DNA of 64,000 nt from Aquirufa rosea (GCF_004118285.1 NZ_SDHY01000002.1:248001-312000), one strand, 5' to 3'; shown: positions 46,427 through 56,502, counted from the first letter of the stretch. Numbers and translations are program-made. The notes: generated by a model not told the origin, from the letters alone.

Positions 46427-48862
46427 ATGAAGATTTCAACTACTTGGCTTAAAGATTTTATTGATTTATCTCAACTTCCTCATCAAGGCAGCCCAGAAGA
46501 ACTAGATGTATTATTAACCAATACGGGTCTAGAGGTGGAGGGCATTGAATCACACGACCAAATACCTGGCGGTTTAAAGGGCTTTGTGGTGGGCGAAGTG
46601 ATGAGTTGTGAAAAATTCCAGGTGAAAGAAAAAACGTTAAGCGCTACTACCGTGGATGTCGGCCTGGAGGAATTATTACATATCGTATGTGGAGCAGCCA
46701 ATGTGGCTCAAGGACAAAAGGTCATTGTGGCTACCCCAGGTACCACTTTATACGATAAAGAAGGAAAAGCGCTTTTTACCATCGAAAAACGCAAGGTATA
46801 TGGACAGGCTTCCGAGGGAATGATTTGTGCTGAGGACGAAATTGGAATAGGAGATTCACATGATGGAATTTTAGTGCTTGATACGGACTTACCCAACGGC
46901 ACTCCAGCCACTAAATACTTCAATATTCAATCGGATTTAGTATTAGAAATTGGTCTTACTCCTAACCGTGCCGATGCGGCTTCCCATTGGGGCGTAGCTA
47001 GGGACATTAGAGCAGTGAGTGGATTGTCCATCACATTACCTGATGTTTCTGCTTTCCAAGATGCGGAAGATAAATTACCTATCGAAGTCAAAATTGAGGA
47101 TGATGGCTGCACCCGCTTTTGTGGCATCAGTTTAGATCAAGTGCAAGTAGGCCCTTCTCCGGAATGGTTAAAAGAACGCTTGCAAGCCATTGGTTTGCGT
47201 CCCATCAATAACATTGTCGACATCACAAATTTCATTTGTCATGGATTAGGTCAACCGATGCATGCTTATGATTGGGATCAAATCAAAGGACAACAATTGA
47301 TCGTCAAAACCTTGGCCGCGGGCACTCCATTTACCACCTTGGATGGTGTAGAAAGAAAATTAGATGGGGAAGAAATCATGATCTGTGATGCCTCTGGGCC
47401 GATTGGTTTGGCTGGAATTATGGGTGGCGCGGGCTCGAGTATTCAAGATAGCACTCAAAAGGTATTTTTGGAAGTAGCCTATTTCAAACCCGAGCGCATC
47501 CGTAAATCATCACAAGTACATGGTTTAAAAACAGATGCCTCTTTCCGTTTTGAGCGTGGAACTGATATAGAGGCAAAATTATTGGCTTTGCAATACGCGA
47601 CCATCTTGATTCAAGAATTAGCGGGGGGAAAGGTAGCCTCTCAATTAGTGGACTACTACCCGAACAAAGCTACCTTGGCATCCATCGATATGACTTATGA
47701 GCGAATTCATTCCATCATGGGAATAGAATTAGCTCCTTCGCGCATTCAAGAAATTTTGAAGGCATTGGATTTTGAAATTACTCATGTATCCGAACAAGGT
47801 TTTACTGCCTTGGCACCTGCCTATCGGGTAGATGTGACTCGTGAAGCGGATGTTATTGAAGAAATTTTGAGAATTCATGGCTTAGATAATATTCCTTTAT
47901 CTGATCATCTTAGCGCGCATTTCATTTCTGAGTTTCCGGCTTTGGACAAAGAAAAAGTGCAAAAGGACCTTTCACTACAATTAGCGGCAAAAGGTTTTCA
48001 GGAGATTATCAGCAATTCCTTGACCAAAGCAGAATTTCATTCTTGGATTCAAAAGGATTTAAACTTTGAGACAGTAGAAATTTTAAATAAACTATCGGAA
48101 GATTTAGGGGTCATGCGCCAACACATGGTGTTCCATGGTTTAGAGGCTTTAGCTCATAATATCAACCGCCGTCAAAAAGATTTAAAATTGGTGGAGTTTG
48201 GGAAAACTTATCATAAAAAAGGCAACAAATACATAGAGAAGCGCCATGCAGCCCTCTATGCCACGGGTTTATGGCAAGGAGAAACCTGGGATGCCAGTCC
48301 TCAAAAAACTCAATTACACCACCTATATCAGGTTTGTCAAGCAGTGATGCAAAAACTGGGCAACAAGCCATTTGATACGGAGGCCATAGAAGGGTCTTCT
48401 GTCTTTGCCTATGGATTGCGTATTTCTGTCCAAAAGAAAGCCTGTTTAGAAATAGGCATGATTCAACCGCAATTGGCCGAGAAATTCGATGTCAAGCAAG
48501 ATGTGTTTATGGCTGATTTCGATTGGGACTATTGGGTAAAACAGGAAAAATCAGATTTCGTCTATCAAGAAATACCAAAATTTCCTGAAGTACGTCGTGA
48601 CCTCTCTTTGGTCTTAGACAAAGAAGTTAGCTTCCAGTCCATTCAAAGACTGGCGGATCAAACGGAAAAGAACATTTTGAAGCAAGTAGCCTTATTCGAT
48701 GTCTATGAAGGTAAAAACTTGGGGGAAGGAAAGAAATCCTATTCCATCAGTTTCATTTTGCAGGATGAGAATCAGACCTTAACCGACAAGGTCATTGATG
48801 CTACCATGTCTCGATTCATCCAGCGCTTTGAGAAGGAATTAGGCGCCATTATTCGTAAATAA
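46427..48862 (+). CDS. pheT: Phenylalanine-tRNA ligase beta subunit
   Basis: This 811-residue subunit pairs with PheS, which is not in the window. It has the N-terminal EMAP-like tRNA-binding domain (about 40-155), the B3/B4 domain, the B5 domain, a catalytic-like core (HGLKTDASFRFERGTD, then EEILRIHGLDNIP) and the C-terminal ferredoxin-like anticodon-binding domain (FPEVRRDLSLVLD and the closing Lys/Arg-rich helix). Length is normal. Confidence 0.96.
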   Translation: MKISTTWLKDFIDLSQLPHQGSPEELDVLLTNTGLEVEGIESHDQIPGGLKGFVVGEVMSCEKFQVKEKTLSATTVDVGLEELLHIVCGAANVAQGQKVIVATPGTTLYDKEGKALFTIEKRKVYGQASEGMICAEDEIGIGDSHDGILVLDTDLPNGTPATKYFNIQSDLVLEIGLTPNRADAASHWGVARDIRAVSGLSITLPDVSAFQDAEDKLPIEVKIEDDGCTRFCGISLDQVQVGPSPEWLKERLQAIGLRPINNIVDITNFICHGLGQPMHAYDWDQIKGQQLIVKTLAAGTPFTTLDGVERKLDGEEIMICDASGPIGLAGIMGGAGSSIQDSTQKVFLEVAYFKPERIRKSSQVHGLKTDASFRFERGTDIEAKLLALQYATILIQELAGGKVASQLVDYYPNKATLASIDMTYERIHSIMGIELAPSRIQEILKALDFEITHVSEQGFTALAPAYRVDVTREADVIEEILRIHGLDNIPLSDHLSAHFISEFPALDKEKVQKDLSLQLAAKGFQEIISNSLTKAEFHSWIQKDLNFETVEILNKLSEDLGVMRQHMVFHGLEALAHNINRRQKDLKLVEFGKTYHKKGNKYIEKRHAALYATGLWQGETWDASPQKTQLHHLYQVCQAVMQKLGNKPFDTEAIEGSSVFAYGLRISVQKKACLEIGMIQPQLAEKFDVKQDVFMADFDWDYWVKQEKSDFVYQEIPKFPEVRRDLSLVLDKEVSFQSIQRLADQTEKNILKQVALFDVYEGKNLGEGKKSYSISFILQDENQTLTDKVIDATMSRFIQRFEKELGAIIRK

Positions 48863-48883
48863 AATTCTTAATTGTCTTTAAAG

Positions 48884-48925
48884 TATAAGTTTACTGGTAA
48901 TATTTTATCAGTAAACTTATATTTT
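48884..48925 (+). terminator. Terminator after pheT
   Basis: TATAAGTTTACTG (48884-48896) pairs perfectly with 48909-48921 around a 12-nt loop, followed by TTTT. Confidence 0.8.
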
Positions 48926-48992
48926 CATACACTATTATCAGGCAATTATTTCATAATATTGCCCATAACTGCTTGATCTTTGCTGATATATC

Positions 48993-49427
48993 ATGGGCAG
49001 TTTCGAAGCACTAATAGTTATGAATACCTTTGTCCATTTTCAACAAATACCTTTTTATTTTACCCATCTCATTCCAACAAAATTACAAGTAGATGGAAAA
49101 ACATATCCTTTAAATGAAGATATCATAATCCATCATGACCCTGCAGTTCAGGGAGCTAATCAATTCAATCTAATTTACTGGGGTTTCATTCAATCGCAAG
49201 CCAGCTATTTATCTCTAGACGGCCAAGTATTACAGCTAAATGTGGTATTCATTAGAAATAAATTACCCGTGATTTCAATGAATGTATTCTTACTGGGTTT
49301 AGCATTATGGCATCGAACCAATATGCCTTGGATTATGGTCGCAACTATGACCATATTTCCGATTTCTTATTTGCTCGAAAGCATTATAAAATTCGTCAAA
49401 ATCAGAAAATCCAGTTCTGTCTTATAA
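48993..49427 (+). CDS. Orphan small membrane protein
   Basis: I do not recognise this protein. The frame gives 144 residues from 48993; an ATG at 49020 would give 135. The N-terminal 90 residues are soluble-looking with alternating beta-type pattern (TKLQVDGKTYPLNEDIIIHHDP), followed by hydrophobic segments at about 93-108 and 112-130 and a basic tail. A near-consensus -7 box (GATCTTTG, 48975-48982) and flanking terminators mark an independent transcription unit. The coding reality is supported by these borders, not by homology. Confidence 0.55.
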   Translation: MGSFEALIVMNTFVHFQQIPFYFTHLIPTKLQVDGKTYPLNEDIIIHHDPAVQGANQFNLIYWGFIQSQASYLSLDGQVLQLNVVFIRNKLPVISMNVFLLGLALWHRTNMPWIMVATMTIFPISYLLESIIKFVKIRKSSSVL

Positions 49428-49429
49428 AC

Positions 49430-49460
49430 AAAGAAAGAGGGCCAAAGCCCTCTTTCTTTT
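49430..49460. terminator. Bidirectional terminator before ffh
   Basis: AAAGAAAGAGGGC (49430-49442) and GCCCTCTTTCTTT (49447-49459) form a 13-bp perfect stem with a CAAA loop between converging genes. Confidence 0.88.
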
Positions 49461-49479
49461 CTCAGCTTATAAAGCTTAA

Positions 49480-50814
49480 TTATCTCTTCATGAAATTACC
49501 CATATTAGGCATTTTCATTTTTCCATCTTGCACCTTGTTCATCATGCGCATCATTTTACGCATATCTTCAAATTGCTTCAAAAGATTATTCACTTGTTGA
49601 ATAGAAGTTCCTGAACCCGCCGCGATACGATTTTTACGAGATGGATTCAAGATATCCGGATTTTGGCGCTCTTTCAAGGTCATGGATTGAATGATTGCTT
49701 CAATGGGCTTAAAAGAATCATTCGAAATATCTACATCTTTGACGGCTTGGCCCATACCAGGTACCATACCCATCAAATCTTTGATATTTCCCATCTTCTT
49801 GATTTGCTGCAACTGCGTGTAGAAATCTTCAAAAGAGAAATTATTTTGACGAATCTTTTTATTTAAACGGGCAGCTTCATCCTCATCAAAGGCCTGTTGT
49901 GCGCGCTCCACCAAAGAAAGTACGTCACCCATGCCCAAGATACGATTAGCCATACGATCAGGATAAAACTGATCCAGAGCCTCCATTTTCTCACCCGTCG
50001 AGATGAATTTAATAGGTTTCTCTACAACCTGACGGATAGACAAAGCCGCACCTCCACGAGAATCACCATCCAATTTAGTTAAGACAACCCCATCAAAATC
50101 CAGGCGATCATTGAAGGTTTTGGCTGTATTCACCGCATCCTGACCCGTCATGGAATCCACTACAAATAAAATCTCTGTGGGTTTAATGGCGGCCTTAACC
50201 GCTGCTATTTCATTCATCATGGCCTCATCCACCGCCAAACGACCGGCGGTATCCACAATGACTACCTTCTTACCCATCTTACGAGCATAAGAAAGAGCAT
50301 TTTCAGCTATGTTAACCGCATCTTTATTTTCTGGCTCTGCATAAACCTCTACTCCAACCTGCTCTCCCAAAACTTTCAATTGGTCAATCGCCGCTGGACG
50401 GTAAATATCACAAGCTACCAACAATACCTGACGACCTCCTTTTTTGATGTATTGAGCTAATTTACCAGAGAAAGTGGTCTTACCCGAACCTTGCAAACCC
50501 GCAATCAACACCACTGAAGGATCTCCTTTTAAATTGATATCCTGCTTTTGGCCTCCCATCAATTTGGTCAACTCTTCGTGCACAATCTTCACCAACAATT
50601 GACCTGGCTCCACTGAAATCAAAATCTTTTGACCCAAAGCCTGCTCTTTGATTCGATCAGTAATTTCCTTGGCTACTTTATAGTTCACGTCGGCATCCAT
50701 CAAAGCTCTTCTGATTTCTTTGACGGTAGCAGCTACATTGACATCGGTAATTCGGCCATTTCCCTTGAGGGTACGCATGGCAGAATTCAACTTTGAACTT
50801 AAATTTTCAAACAT
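49480..50814 (-). CDS. ffh: Signal recognition particle protein Ffh
   Basis: Ffh binds SRP RNA and signal sequences during cotranslational targeting. The 444-residue protein has the N domain, the G domain with GLQGSGKTT (106-114), DTAGR and TKLDGD motifs, and the methionine-rich M domain with the GSGTSIQQVNNLLKQF RNA-binding segment. Length is normal. The SRP RNA gene is not seen in the window. Confidence 0.97.
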   Translation of the reverse strand: MFENLSSKLNSAMRTLKGNGRITDVNVAATVKEIRRALMDADVNYKVAKEITDRIKEQALGQKILISVEPGQLLVKIVHEELTKLMGGQKQDINLKGDPSVVLIAGLQGSGKTTFSGKLAQYIKKGGRQVLLVACDIYRPAAIDQLKVLGEQVGVEVYAEPENKDAVNIAENALSYARKMGKKVVIVDTAGRLAVDEAMMNEIAAVKAAIKPTEILFVVDSMTGQDAVNTAKTFNDRLDFDGVVLTKLDGDSRGGAALSIRQVVEKPIKFISTGEKMEALDQFYPDRMANRILGMGDVLSLVERAQQAFDEDEAARLNKKIRQNNFSFEDFYTQLQQIKKMGNIKDLMGMVPGMGQAVKDVDISNDSFKPIEAIIQSMTLKERQNPDILNPSRKNRIAAGSGTSIQQVNNLLKQFEDMRKMMRMMNKVQDGKMKMPNMGNFMKR

Positions 50815-50867
50815 AATGTGGAATCGATTAAAAAAGGGAGTGCAATTTACGCTTTTTCGAGCAAAAT

Positions 50868-51701
50868 TTATTCAAATAAAATCGTCTTGTTTTGATGAAT
50901 AAACACTCGATCCTCTAAAACTAAACGCAGAGCCTTGGCCAATACGATCTTTTCTACATCTTTTCCGGCCTTAGACATGTCCTTGGCTGAATAGGTATGA
51001 TTGACGGGTACTACCTCTTGGCAGATAATTGGCCCTTCATCCAAATCATCCGTTACAAAATGGGCTGTAGCCCCAATAATTTTCACTCCTCGATTATAGG
51101 CTTGTTGATAGGGCCTTGCACCTATAAATGCTGGCAAAAAGGAATGATGAATATTTATTAATTTTCCCCTGTGCTTCAAGGAAAACTGAGGGGTTAAAAT
51201 ACGCATGTATTTCGCCAAAACTATCAAATCAGGTTGGTAAGTGGCAATTTGTTCATCCAATAATTCCTCATGCCTGTCCCTGGATAAACCTTCGGCAGAA
51301 ATAAAATGAAAAGGGACTTGAAATTGAGCACAAAGGGGCGCCAAATCTTCGTGGTTACCAAGAACGGCTTCTACCTTAAAATTCAAATCTTGGTATTGAT
51401 ATTTAATCAATAACTCTCCGAGGCAATGATGTTCTTTCGTGACAAGTATCAGCACCCGCTTCTGCTTGGGTGAAATTATATCAACCTCGGCTTGGGCTGG
51501 GAGCATGTCTAAAAGCTGTCGTTGTATTTTTTCTACATCGCAAGTACCTGTAAAAGATATCCTCATAAAAAAACGATCGGAGTCCTCATCTACAAACTCA
51601 TTTGTTTGAGTCACATTCACCATTTGTTCAAATAAAATCCCTGTGATCTTATGAACAAGGCCCTTCTCATCTCGGCAGGCAATTTTAATAATCGTTTCCA
51701 T
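50868..51701 (-). CDS. purU: Formyltetrahydrofolate deformylase
   Basis: PurU hydrolyses 10-formyl-THF to formate and THF, balancing one-carbon pools. The 277-residue protein has an N-terminal ACT domain (about 3-85) and a formyltransferase-fold domain with the catalytic Asn-His-Asp set visible in LINIHHSFLPAF, GATAHFVTDDLDEGPII. The ACT domain distinguishes it from PurN. A -7 box lies 24 nt upstream. Confidence 0.94.
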   Translation of the reverse strand: METIIKIACRDEKGLVHKITGILFEQMVNVTQTNEFVDEDSDRFFMRISFTGTCDVEKIQRQLLDMLPAQAEVDIISPKQKRVLILVTKEHHCLGELLIKYQYQDLNFKVEAVLGNHEDLAPLCAQFQVPFHFISAEGLSRDRHEELLDEQIATYQPDLIVLAKYMRILTPQFSLKHRGKLINIHHSFLPAFIGARPYQQAYNRGVKIIGATAHFVTDDLDEGPIICQEVVPVNHTYSAKDMSKAGKDVEKIVLAKALRLVLEDRVFIHQNKTILFE

Positions 51702-51724
51702 GAAAAAATTCTTCGTAAATTCTT

Positions 51725-51732
51725 CAAATTTA
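51725..51732 (-). promoter_or_regulatory. -7 box of purU
   Basis: TAAATTTG on the minus strand fits TAnnTTTG; the leader would be about 18 nt. It is back-to-back with the icd promoter. Confidence 0.5.
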
Positions 51733-51766
51733 GGCTGAATTAATGGAGTAAAAAAGATTTAGTCCG

Positions 51767-51774
51767 TACCTTTG
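51767..51774 (+). promoter_or_regulatory. -7 box of icd
   Basis: TACCTTTG fits TAnnTTTG. Transcription would start near 51780, about 58 nt before the icd ATG. Confidence 0.55.
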
Positions 51775-51778
51775 CAGG

Positions 51779-51802
51779 ATTATCTGAAGCCTTACAGATA
51801 AT
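51779..51802 (+). promoter_or_regulatory. Hairpin at the 5' end of the icd leader
   Basis: ATTATCTG (51779-51786) and CAGATAAT (51795-51802) form a perfect 8-bp stem with an 8-nt loop, right where transcription is predicted to begin. It may protect the mRNA 5' end or bind a regulator. Confidence 0.5.
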
Positions 51803-51837
51803 TGTATGAACATAACATCCTTTATTTGATTTAAACA

Positions 51838-53070
51838 ATGGAAAAAATTAAAGTAGCTAACCCAGTCGTAGAACTTGATGGGGACGAAATGACCCGAATC
51901 ATTTGGAAATTCATCAAAGATAAATTGATCTTACCTTACCTAGATTTAGATATTAAATACTATGATTTAGGGGTAGAATACCGTGATGAAACCAATGATC
52001 AAGTAACGATAGAGGCTGCTGAAGCCATCAAAAAATATGGAGTTGGTATCAAATGTGCTACTATTACTCCGGACGAAGCTCGTGTAACTGAGTTTGGTTT
52101 AAAGCAAATGTGGAAATCACCTAATGGTACCATCCGTAATATCCTGGACGGAACCGTATTTAGAGAGCCTATCGTTTGTGCCAATGTACCTCGCTTAGTT
52201 CCTAATTGGACTGCTCCTATCATGATTGGTCGTCACGCATTTGGTGATCAATACCGTGCTACGGACTTCGTAACCAAAGGAAAAGGAAAATTAACTGTTA
52301 CTTTCACTCCGGAGGATGGAGGTGATGCTCAAACTTTTGAAGTGTACAATTTCAAAGGTGATGGTGTAGCCTTAACGATGTACAATACAGACGAGTCTAT
52401 CCGTGGTTTTGCTCACTCATGTTTCAACATGGCTTTGAGCAAGGGATGGCCTTTATACTTATCGACTAAAAACACCATTTTAAAGAAATACGATGGTCGT
52501 TTTAAAGATATATTTGAAGAAATTTATTTGGCTGATTACAAAGCGCAATTTGATGCCAAAGGCATCGTATATGAGCACCGTTTGATTGACGACATGGTGG
52601 CTTCTGCCTTGAAATGGAATGGAAATTTTGTTTGGGCATGTAAAAACTATGACGGAGATGTTCAGTCAGATACTGTTGCTCAAGGATTTGGTTCTTTAGG
52701 CTTAATGACTTCCGTGTTAATTACTCCAGACGGTAAAGTAATGGAAGCTGAGGCTGCCCACGGAACAGTGACTCGTCACTACCGTGATCACCAAGCAGGT
52801 AAACCCACTTCTACCAACCCTATCGCTTCTATCTTCGCATGGACTCGTGGTTTGGAATTCCGTGGTAAATTAGACAATAACCAAGCTTTAATTAATTTCT
52901 GCCAAACCTTAGAAAAGGTTTGTATTGAAACAGTGGAGTCTGGTAAAATGACTAAAGATTTAGCTGTTTGTATCCATGGAAATAAAGTTCAGCATGGAGA
53001 ACACTACTTGTATACAGAAGAATTCTTGACCGCTTTAGATGAAAATTTAAAAGCTGCTCTAGGTAAATAA
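51838..53070 (+). CDS. icd: Isocitrate dehydrogenase (NADP-dependent, eukaryotic-like dimer)
   Basis: This enzyme converts isocitrate to 2-oxoglutarate in the TCA cycle. The 410-residue protein matches the 45-kDa homodimeric NADP type: [20 protein letters not shown] at the start, [35 protein letters not shown] and [14 protein letters not shown]. This type is common in eukaryotes and Bacteroidota and differs from E. coli Icd. It is a single-gene unit between its own promoter and a terminator. Confidence 0.96.
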   Translation: MEKIKVANPVVELDGDEMTRIIWKFIKDKLILPYLDLDIKYYDLGVEYRDETNDQVTIEAAEAIKKYGVGIKCATITPDEARVTEFGLKQMWKSPNGTIRNILDGTVFREPIVCANVPRLVPNWTAPIMIGRHAFGDQYRATDFVTKGKGKLTVTFTPEDGGDAQTFEVYNFKGDGVALTMYNTDESIRGFAHSCFNMALSKGWPLYLSTKNTILKKYDGRFKDIFEEIYLADYKAQFDAKGIVYEHRLIDDMVASALKWNGNFVWACKNYDGDVQSDTVAQGFGSLGLMTSVLITPDGKVMEAEAAHGTVTRHYRDHQAGKPTSTNPIASIFAWTRGLEFRGKLDNNQALINFCQTLEKVCIETVESGKMTKDLAVCIHGNKVQHGEHYLYTEEFLTALDENLKAALGK

Positions 53071-53087
53071 TTCTTAGCATACTCATT

Positions 53088-53116
53088 AAAAAGCCCCTTA
53101 AATAAGGGGCTTTTTT
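53088..53116. terminator. Bidirectional terminator after icd
   Basis: AAAAAGCCCCTTA (53088-53100) and TAAGGGGCTTTTT (53103-53115) form a 13-bp stem with a 2-nt loop and a T-run, between converging genes. Confidence 0.9.
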
Positions 53117-53154
53117 GTGCTCTTGTATATCACCCAAATTGATCGATCGTCGGA

Positions 53155-55287
53155 TTATTTAACGACTATCAGACTTTTGTTAAATACTTGTCCTTCCGAC
53201 TTCAAGACAAGTTGATATTTACCCGAGTAGATTCCTGCTAAATTCAAATTAAAGGCCCCATCTTGACTGATTTTTCCTTGCAAGGCCAAACGACCGTCCC
53301 AATTGTACAATAAAAATTCTGCCCCAGCAAGACTGTTAATACATTCAATATTGACCTCGTTACTGGCAGGATTAGGGAAAATCGACATGCCACCATCAGC
53401 TGGTAAGGTATAATCAAACTCTGCTTTGGCACTGAGGCAAGTCAAGGTGTTCGTATATCGCTTAGAAAGGGTGAGCGCATATTTACCCGAAGACCTCACG
53501 CGCAACAAATTGGATTTCTCACCTAATGACACTCCATTTAACTCCCATTGGTAATTTATTTGAGGGTCTAACTGAGTAGTATTCAGTTTCAACATATATG
53601 GCCCAAAGGTCGTTATCGAAGCGACAGGCTGCGGGAAGGTTTGAACTTGAACTTTATTGGAATAATCAGAAATACAGCCATTGGCATCTGTAGTCTTTAC
53701 CTGAAATGAACCAGTTGTCTTAATGGTCTGACTAAGTCCTTGGAAGCCATTGGACCAAGAATAATTTACACCACTTCCTAAAGCTTTTAACTCAACGGAT
53801 TTGCCTTCACACATTAAAGTATCTCCTAACACAGAAATTCTAGGTTTAGCTGGAATTGGGAACGTATTCAAACTAAAATTAGGAACAGTAAACTGATTGC
53901 CTAAATCATCCTCTAAAATGGCAGAATAATCACCTGTACCAAGCAATTGATTTTTTAGCTGAGTTCCTATTTTAGCGGAGCTAGCATTTAACCAAGTTAC
54001 CTTCTTGAAATTTGTTGATAAATCTACAGAAAGTTCATAGTTCGGAGAACAAGCAATTTGAATATTTGGCATTGCTTTTGGGATAATTGGAGTTTTAATA
54101 GCATCCAATTGTTTCGAGATTTTTTGATACCACAGGTCGGCTAAAGTCAGATAAGCACCTCGAGAAAAGTGAATACAATCTGATTTTCTAGGTATTTCAA
54201 CATCTTCCGTATTAGGGCCCGAAAATAAAAAAGGAACACCACTAGTACTTACAACATCCTTCTGCGCTTGAACAATATCTGTCGACCACAGTGTGGGCGT
54301 ACAGCTTCCGTCTGACAATTGAACAGAAACGGAAGAAGCTTCTGCAATTATCCAAGGTACGTCCATTCCCGTATGTTTTCGCAAGGTCGTGATGACTTCT
54401 AACAGGTAGTTTTTATAATCGGCGTAGCTTGTCTTATGAAAAGCATCATTTTCTCCTTGATGCCACAAAATCGCTCGAACACCATTCTTTTGTCCAAATA
54501 CTTCCACCGCTCTCTTCAAATTGGCATAAGGAAATCCCTTGGGATAATAAATCTCTGGCGCCCACTGACTCGCCGTGAGTAGCCCACGTGAAGACTCCGC
54601 CCAATTTTTTATCCCCGTCCCTAACCAAGCTGTGTTGATAAAACAAACTGGAACATTGTATTTTTTAACCAGGGAATCTCCTAGAATAGGCCAATAAAAA
54701 TTCGAAAGTCCCATAGGTCCTATGGTAACAGTAGAGTCAATCTTTCTGAATTCCGTCATGGGATAATCCAAACTATATTCTCCAATGTATTTATTATTGG
54801 TACTTGGATTATATTCTTTGAAATAATTGAAAAAATTGGCGGCAATTACCCGATCATCTGTGGCCTCGGTATCATTGGGTCTGCGAAATGTCCCCTCGGC
54901 ATTGGACTGTCCTGAAATGATAAAATTTTCACCCACCCCTACGCGGGATAGGAGTGTACTATCTTTGACTTGTTGATTGACTAATGTCCTAACTAAGAGT
55001 TGGTACCAGCCCCCTTGGACCTTGATACTTCCTTGAAATAGTCCAGCCTTAGGCTTTGCATCCAATGTAAACCAATCCAATGGTTGACCTTGACCAGCCT
55101 CCACCGGAATTAGTTTAGCCTGAACCTGATCCACTGTTCCTGTATAGTTTCCTAAAACTGAAAATGTCGCTTCATTTAGATTATTTCTCTGAAAAACTTG
55201 CCGCAGGTGCGGATAGCTAATTTTAACTTGTGCCTGAGCAGTCTGAATGCACATGCCAATCAATAGTGCCAGTAAACTTTTCTTCAT
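53155..55287 (-). CDS. Secreted SASA-type carbohydrate esterase with T9SS sorting domain
   Basis: This 710-residue protein has a signal peptide ending TAQAQ and an SGNH-hydrolase domain of the sialate O-acetylesterase/acetylxylan-esterase group: the Ser motif ISGQSNAEG (Ser128), ILWHQGENDA, and the His block DCIHFSRGAYLTLADLWY. Ig/PKD-like strands follow (about 430-630). The last 75 residues (SIFPNPASNEVNIE, then YSGKYQLVL) form a type A T9SS C-terminal sorting domain. It is therefore probably delivered to the cell surface to deacetylate glycans. The natural substrate is unknown. Confidence 0.87.
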   Translation of the reverse strand: MKKSLLALLIGMCIQTAQAQVKISYPHLRQVFQRNNLNEATFSVLGNYTGTVDQVQAKLIPVEAGQGQPLDWFTLDAKPKAGLFQGSIKVQGGWYQLLVRTLVNQQVKDSTLLSRVGVGENFIISGQSNAEGTFRRPNDTEATDDRVIAANFFNYFKEYNPSTNNKYIGEYSLDYPMTEFRKIDSTVTIGPMGLSNFYWPILGDSLVKKYNVPVCFINTAWLGTGIKNWAESSRGLLTASQWAPEIYYPKGFPYANLKRAVEVFGQKNGVRAILWHQGENDAFHKTSYADYKNYLLEVITTLRKHTGMDVPWIIAEASSVSVQLSDGSCTPTLWSTDIVQAQKDVVSTSGVPFLFSGPNTEDVEIPRKSDCIHFSRGAYLTLADLWYQKISKQLDAIKTPIIPKAMPNIQIACSPNYELSVDLSTNFKKVTWLNASSAKIGTQLKNQLLGTGDYSAILEDDLGNQFTVPNFSLNTFPIPAKPRISVLGDTLMCEGKSVELKALGSGVNYSWSNGFQGLSQTIKTTGSFQVKTTDANGCISDYSNKVQVQTFPQPVASITTFGPYMLKLNTTQLDPQINYQWELNGVSLGEKSNLLRVRSSGKYALTLSKRYTNTLTCLSAKAEFDYTLPADGGMSIFPNPASNEVNIECINSLAGAEFLLYNWDGRLALQGKISQDGAFNLNLAGIYSGKYQLVLKSEGQVFNKSLIVVK

Positions 55288-55341
55288 GAGGAATATTTTG
55301 TTTGCTAATTTAGGGATATAATCTAAATGCTAAAAGTCTAT

Positions 55342-55381
55342 AAAAAAGAAAGTCGTACCAGAATAAACCTGATACGACTTC
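55342..55381 (-). terminator. Terminator after rplI
   Basis: On the minus strand a stem of 8 + 3 bp with one mismatch (arms 55369-55380 and 55350-55361) is followed by TTCTTTTTT. It closes the rpsF-rpsR-rplI operon. Confidence 0.8.
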
Positions 55382-55405
55382 TTTTGAGTTTCAATCCAGA
55401 GTTTC

Positions 55406-55849
55406 TTATTCCGAAACTACTGAGAAAGTTACTTTATGCTTCACTTCTTTGTGTAAATCTAAGGTAGCAGAATAATCTCCGATAGTTTTTACTTCACTAT
55501 CAAAAGAGATTTTCTTGCGATCTACATCAAAACCTTTTTCTTTCAACATTTCTGAAATCTGAAGGCTAGTAACACGACCGAAGATTTTACCACTATCACC
55601 TGTTTTAGCAACGATGGTTAAATTCAAATCGCCGATTGAAGCTGCTAAATCAGCTGCATCTTGACGAATCTTTTCCACTTTGTGAGCCGCTTGCTTGATG
55701 TTTTCAGCCAAGACCTTGCGGTTGGATGGTGTTGCCATCATGGCAAAACCTTGTGGAATTAGGTAATTACGACCGTAACCTGGTTTCACAACCACGACAT
55801 CGTTCTTGTAGCCTAATCCAGCAATATCCGTTTTTAATATTATTTCCAT
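55406..55849 (-). CDS. rplI: Large ribosomal subunit protein bL9
   Basis: This 147-residue ribosomal protein has the bL9 N-domain signature GLGYKNDVVVVKPGYGRNYLIPQGFA (positions about 12-37), a connecting helix and the C-domain. It is the last gene of the rpsF-rpsR-rplI operon, in the canonical order, 37 nt after rpsR. Confidence 0.98.
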   Translation of the reverse strand: MEIILKTDIAGLGYKNDVVVVKPGYGRNYLIPQGFAMMATPSNRKVLAENIKQAAHKVEKIRQDAADLAASIGDLNLTIVAKTGDSGKIFGRVTSLQISEMLKEKGFDVDRKKISFDSEVKTIGDYSATLDLHKEVKHKVTFSVVSE

Positions 55850-55886
55850 TTTTATTTAAATCAAATGTTTTTAGGATGTAACTGGT

Positions 55887-56138
55887 TTATTTTAAACCGT
55901 CTGCTACATATGGCATTAAGGCCAAGTGACGAGATCTTTTTACCGCTTGCGCTACTTTACGTTGAAACTTCAACGAAGTACCAGTGATACGACGAGGCAA
56001 GATTTTTCCTTGCTCATTCACTAACTTTAATAAGTAATCTGGATTTTTATAATCAATGTATTTGATTCCCGATTTCTTAAATCGGCAATACTTTTTCCGA
56101 TTACTATTTTTATCTACAGGTTCGTTTACAAGTGTCAT
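55887..56138 (-). CDS. rpsR: Small ribosomal subunit protein bS18
   Basis: This 83-residue protein has the bS18 signature (CRFKKSGIKYIDYKNPDYL, then GKILPRRITGTSLKFQRKVAQAVKRSRHLALMPY). It binds with bS6 on the platform of the 30S subunit. It starts 1 nt after the rpsF stop region, implying coupled translation. Confidence 0.98.
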   Translation of the reverse strand: MTLVNEPVDKNSNRKKYCRFKKSGIKYIDYKNPDYLLKLVNEQGKILPRRITGTSLKFQRKVAQAVKRSRHLALMPYVADGLK

Positions 56139-56139
56139 C

Positions 56140-56502
56140 TTATGCTTCTGTTTTTTCTGGTTTTCTTCCTACTAAACCTTTTCTCTTTTTCTCATTGTAC
56201 GCAACTGCGTGCTTGTCCAAGGCTAATGTTAAGAAGCGAATAACCTTCTCATCACGCTTGTATTCAATTTCAAGCTTAGCTATTAAAGCTGGTGCGGCTA
56301 AAAATTCAAAAATCTGGTAATAACCTGTGTGCTTGTTCTGAATTGGGTAAGCTAACTTACGTAAGCCCCATGCATCTTCGTGAACAATTTGTGCACCGTT
56401 ATCTACCAACACTTTCTTGAATTTTTCAACGGCGTCCTTCGTCTGTTGCTCAGACAAAACGGGAGTTAAAATGAACACCGTTTCATAGTTTTTTAATTCC
56501 AT
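56140..56502 (-). CDS. rpsF: Small ribosomal subunit protein bS6
   Basis: This 120-residue protein opens with [17 protein letters not shown] and contains [23 protein letters not shown], the bS6 core. It heads the operon. I looked for the S6:S18 leader motif, but the predicted leader is only about 32 nt and does not show it. Confidence 0.98.
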   Translation of the reverse strand: MELKNYETVFILTPVLSEQQTKDAVEKFKKVLVDNGAQIVHEDAWGLRKLAYPIQNKHTGYYQIFEFLAAPALIAKLEIEYKRDEKVIRFLTLALDKHAVAYNEKKRKGLVGRKPEKTEA

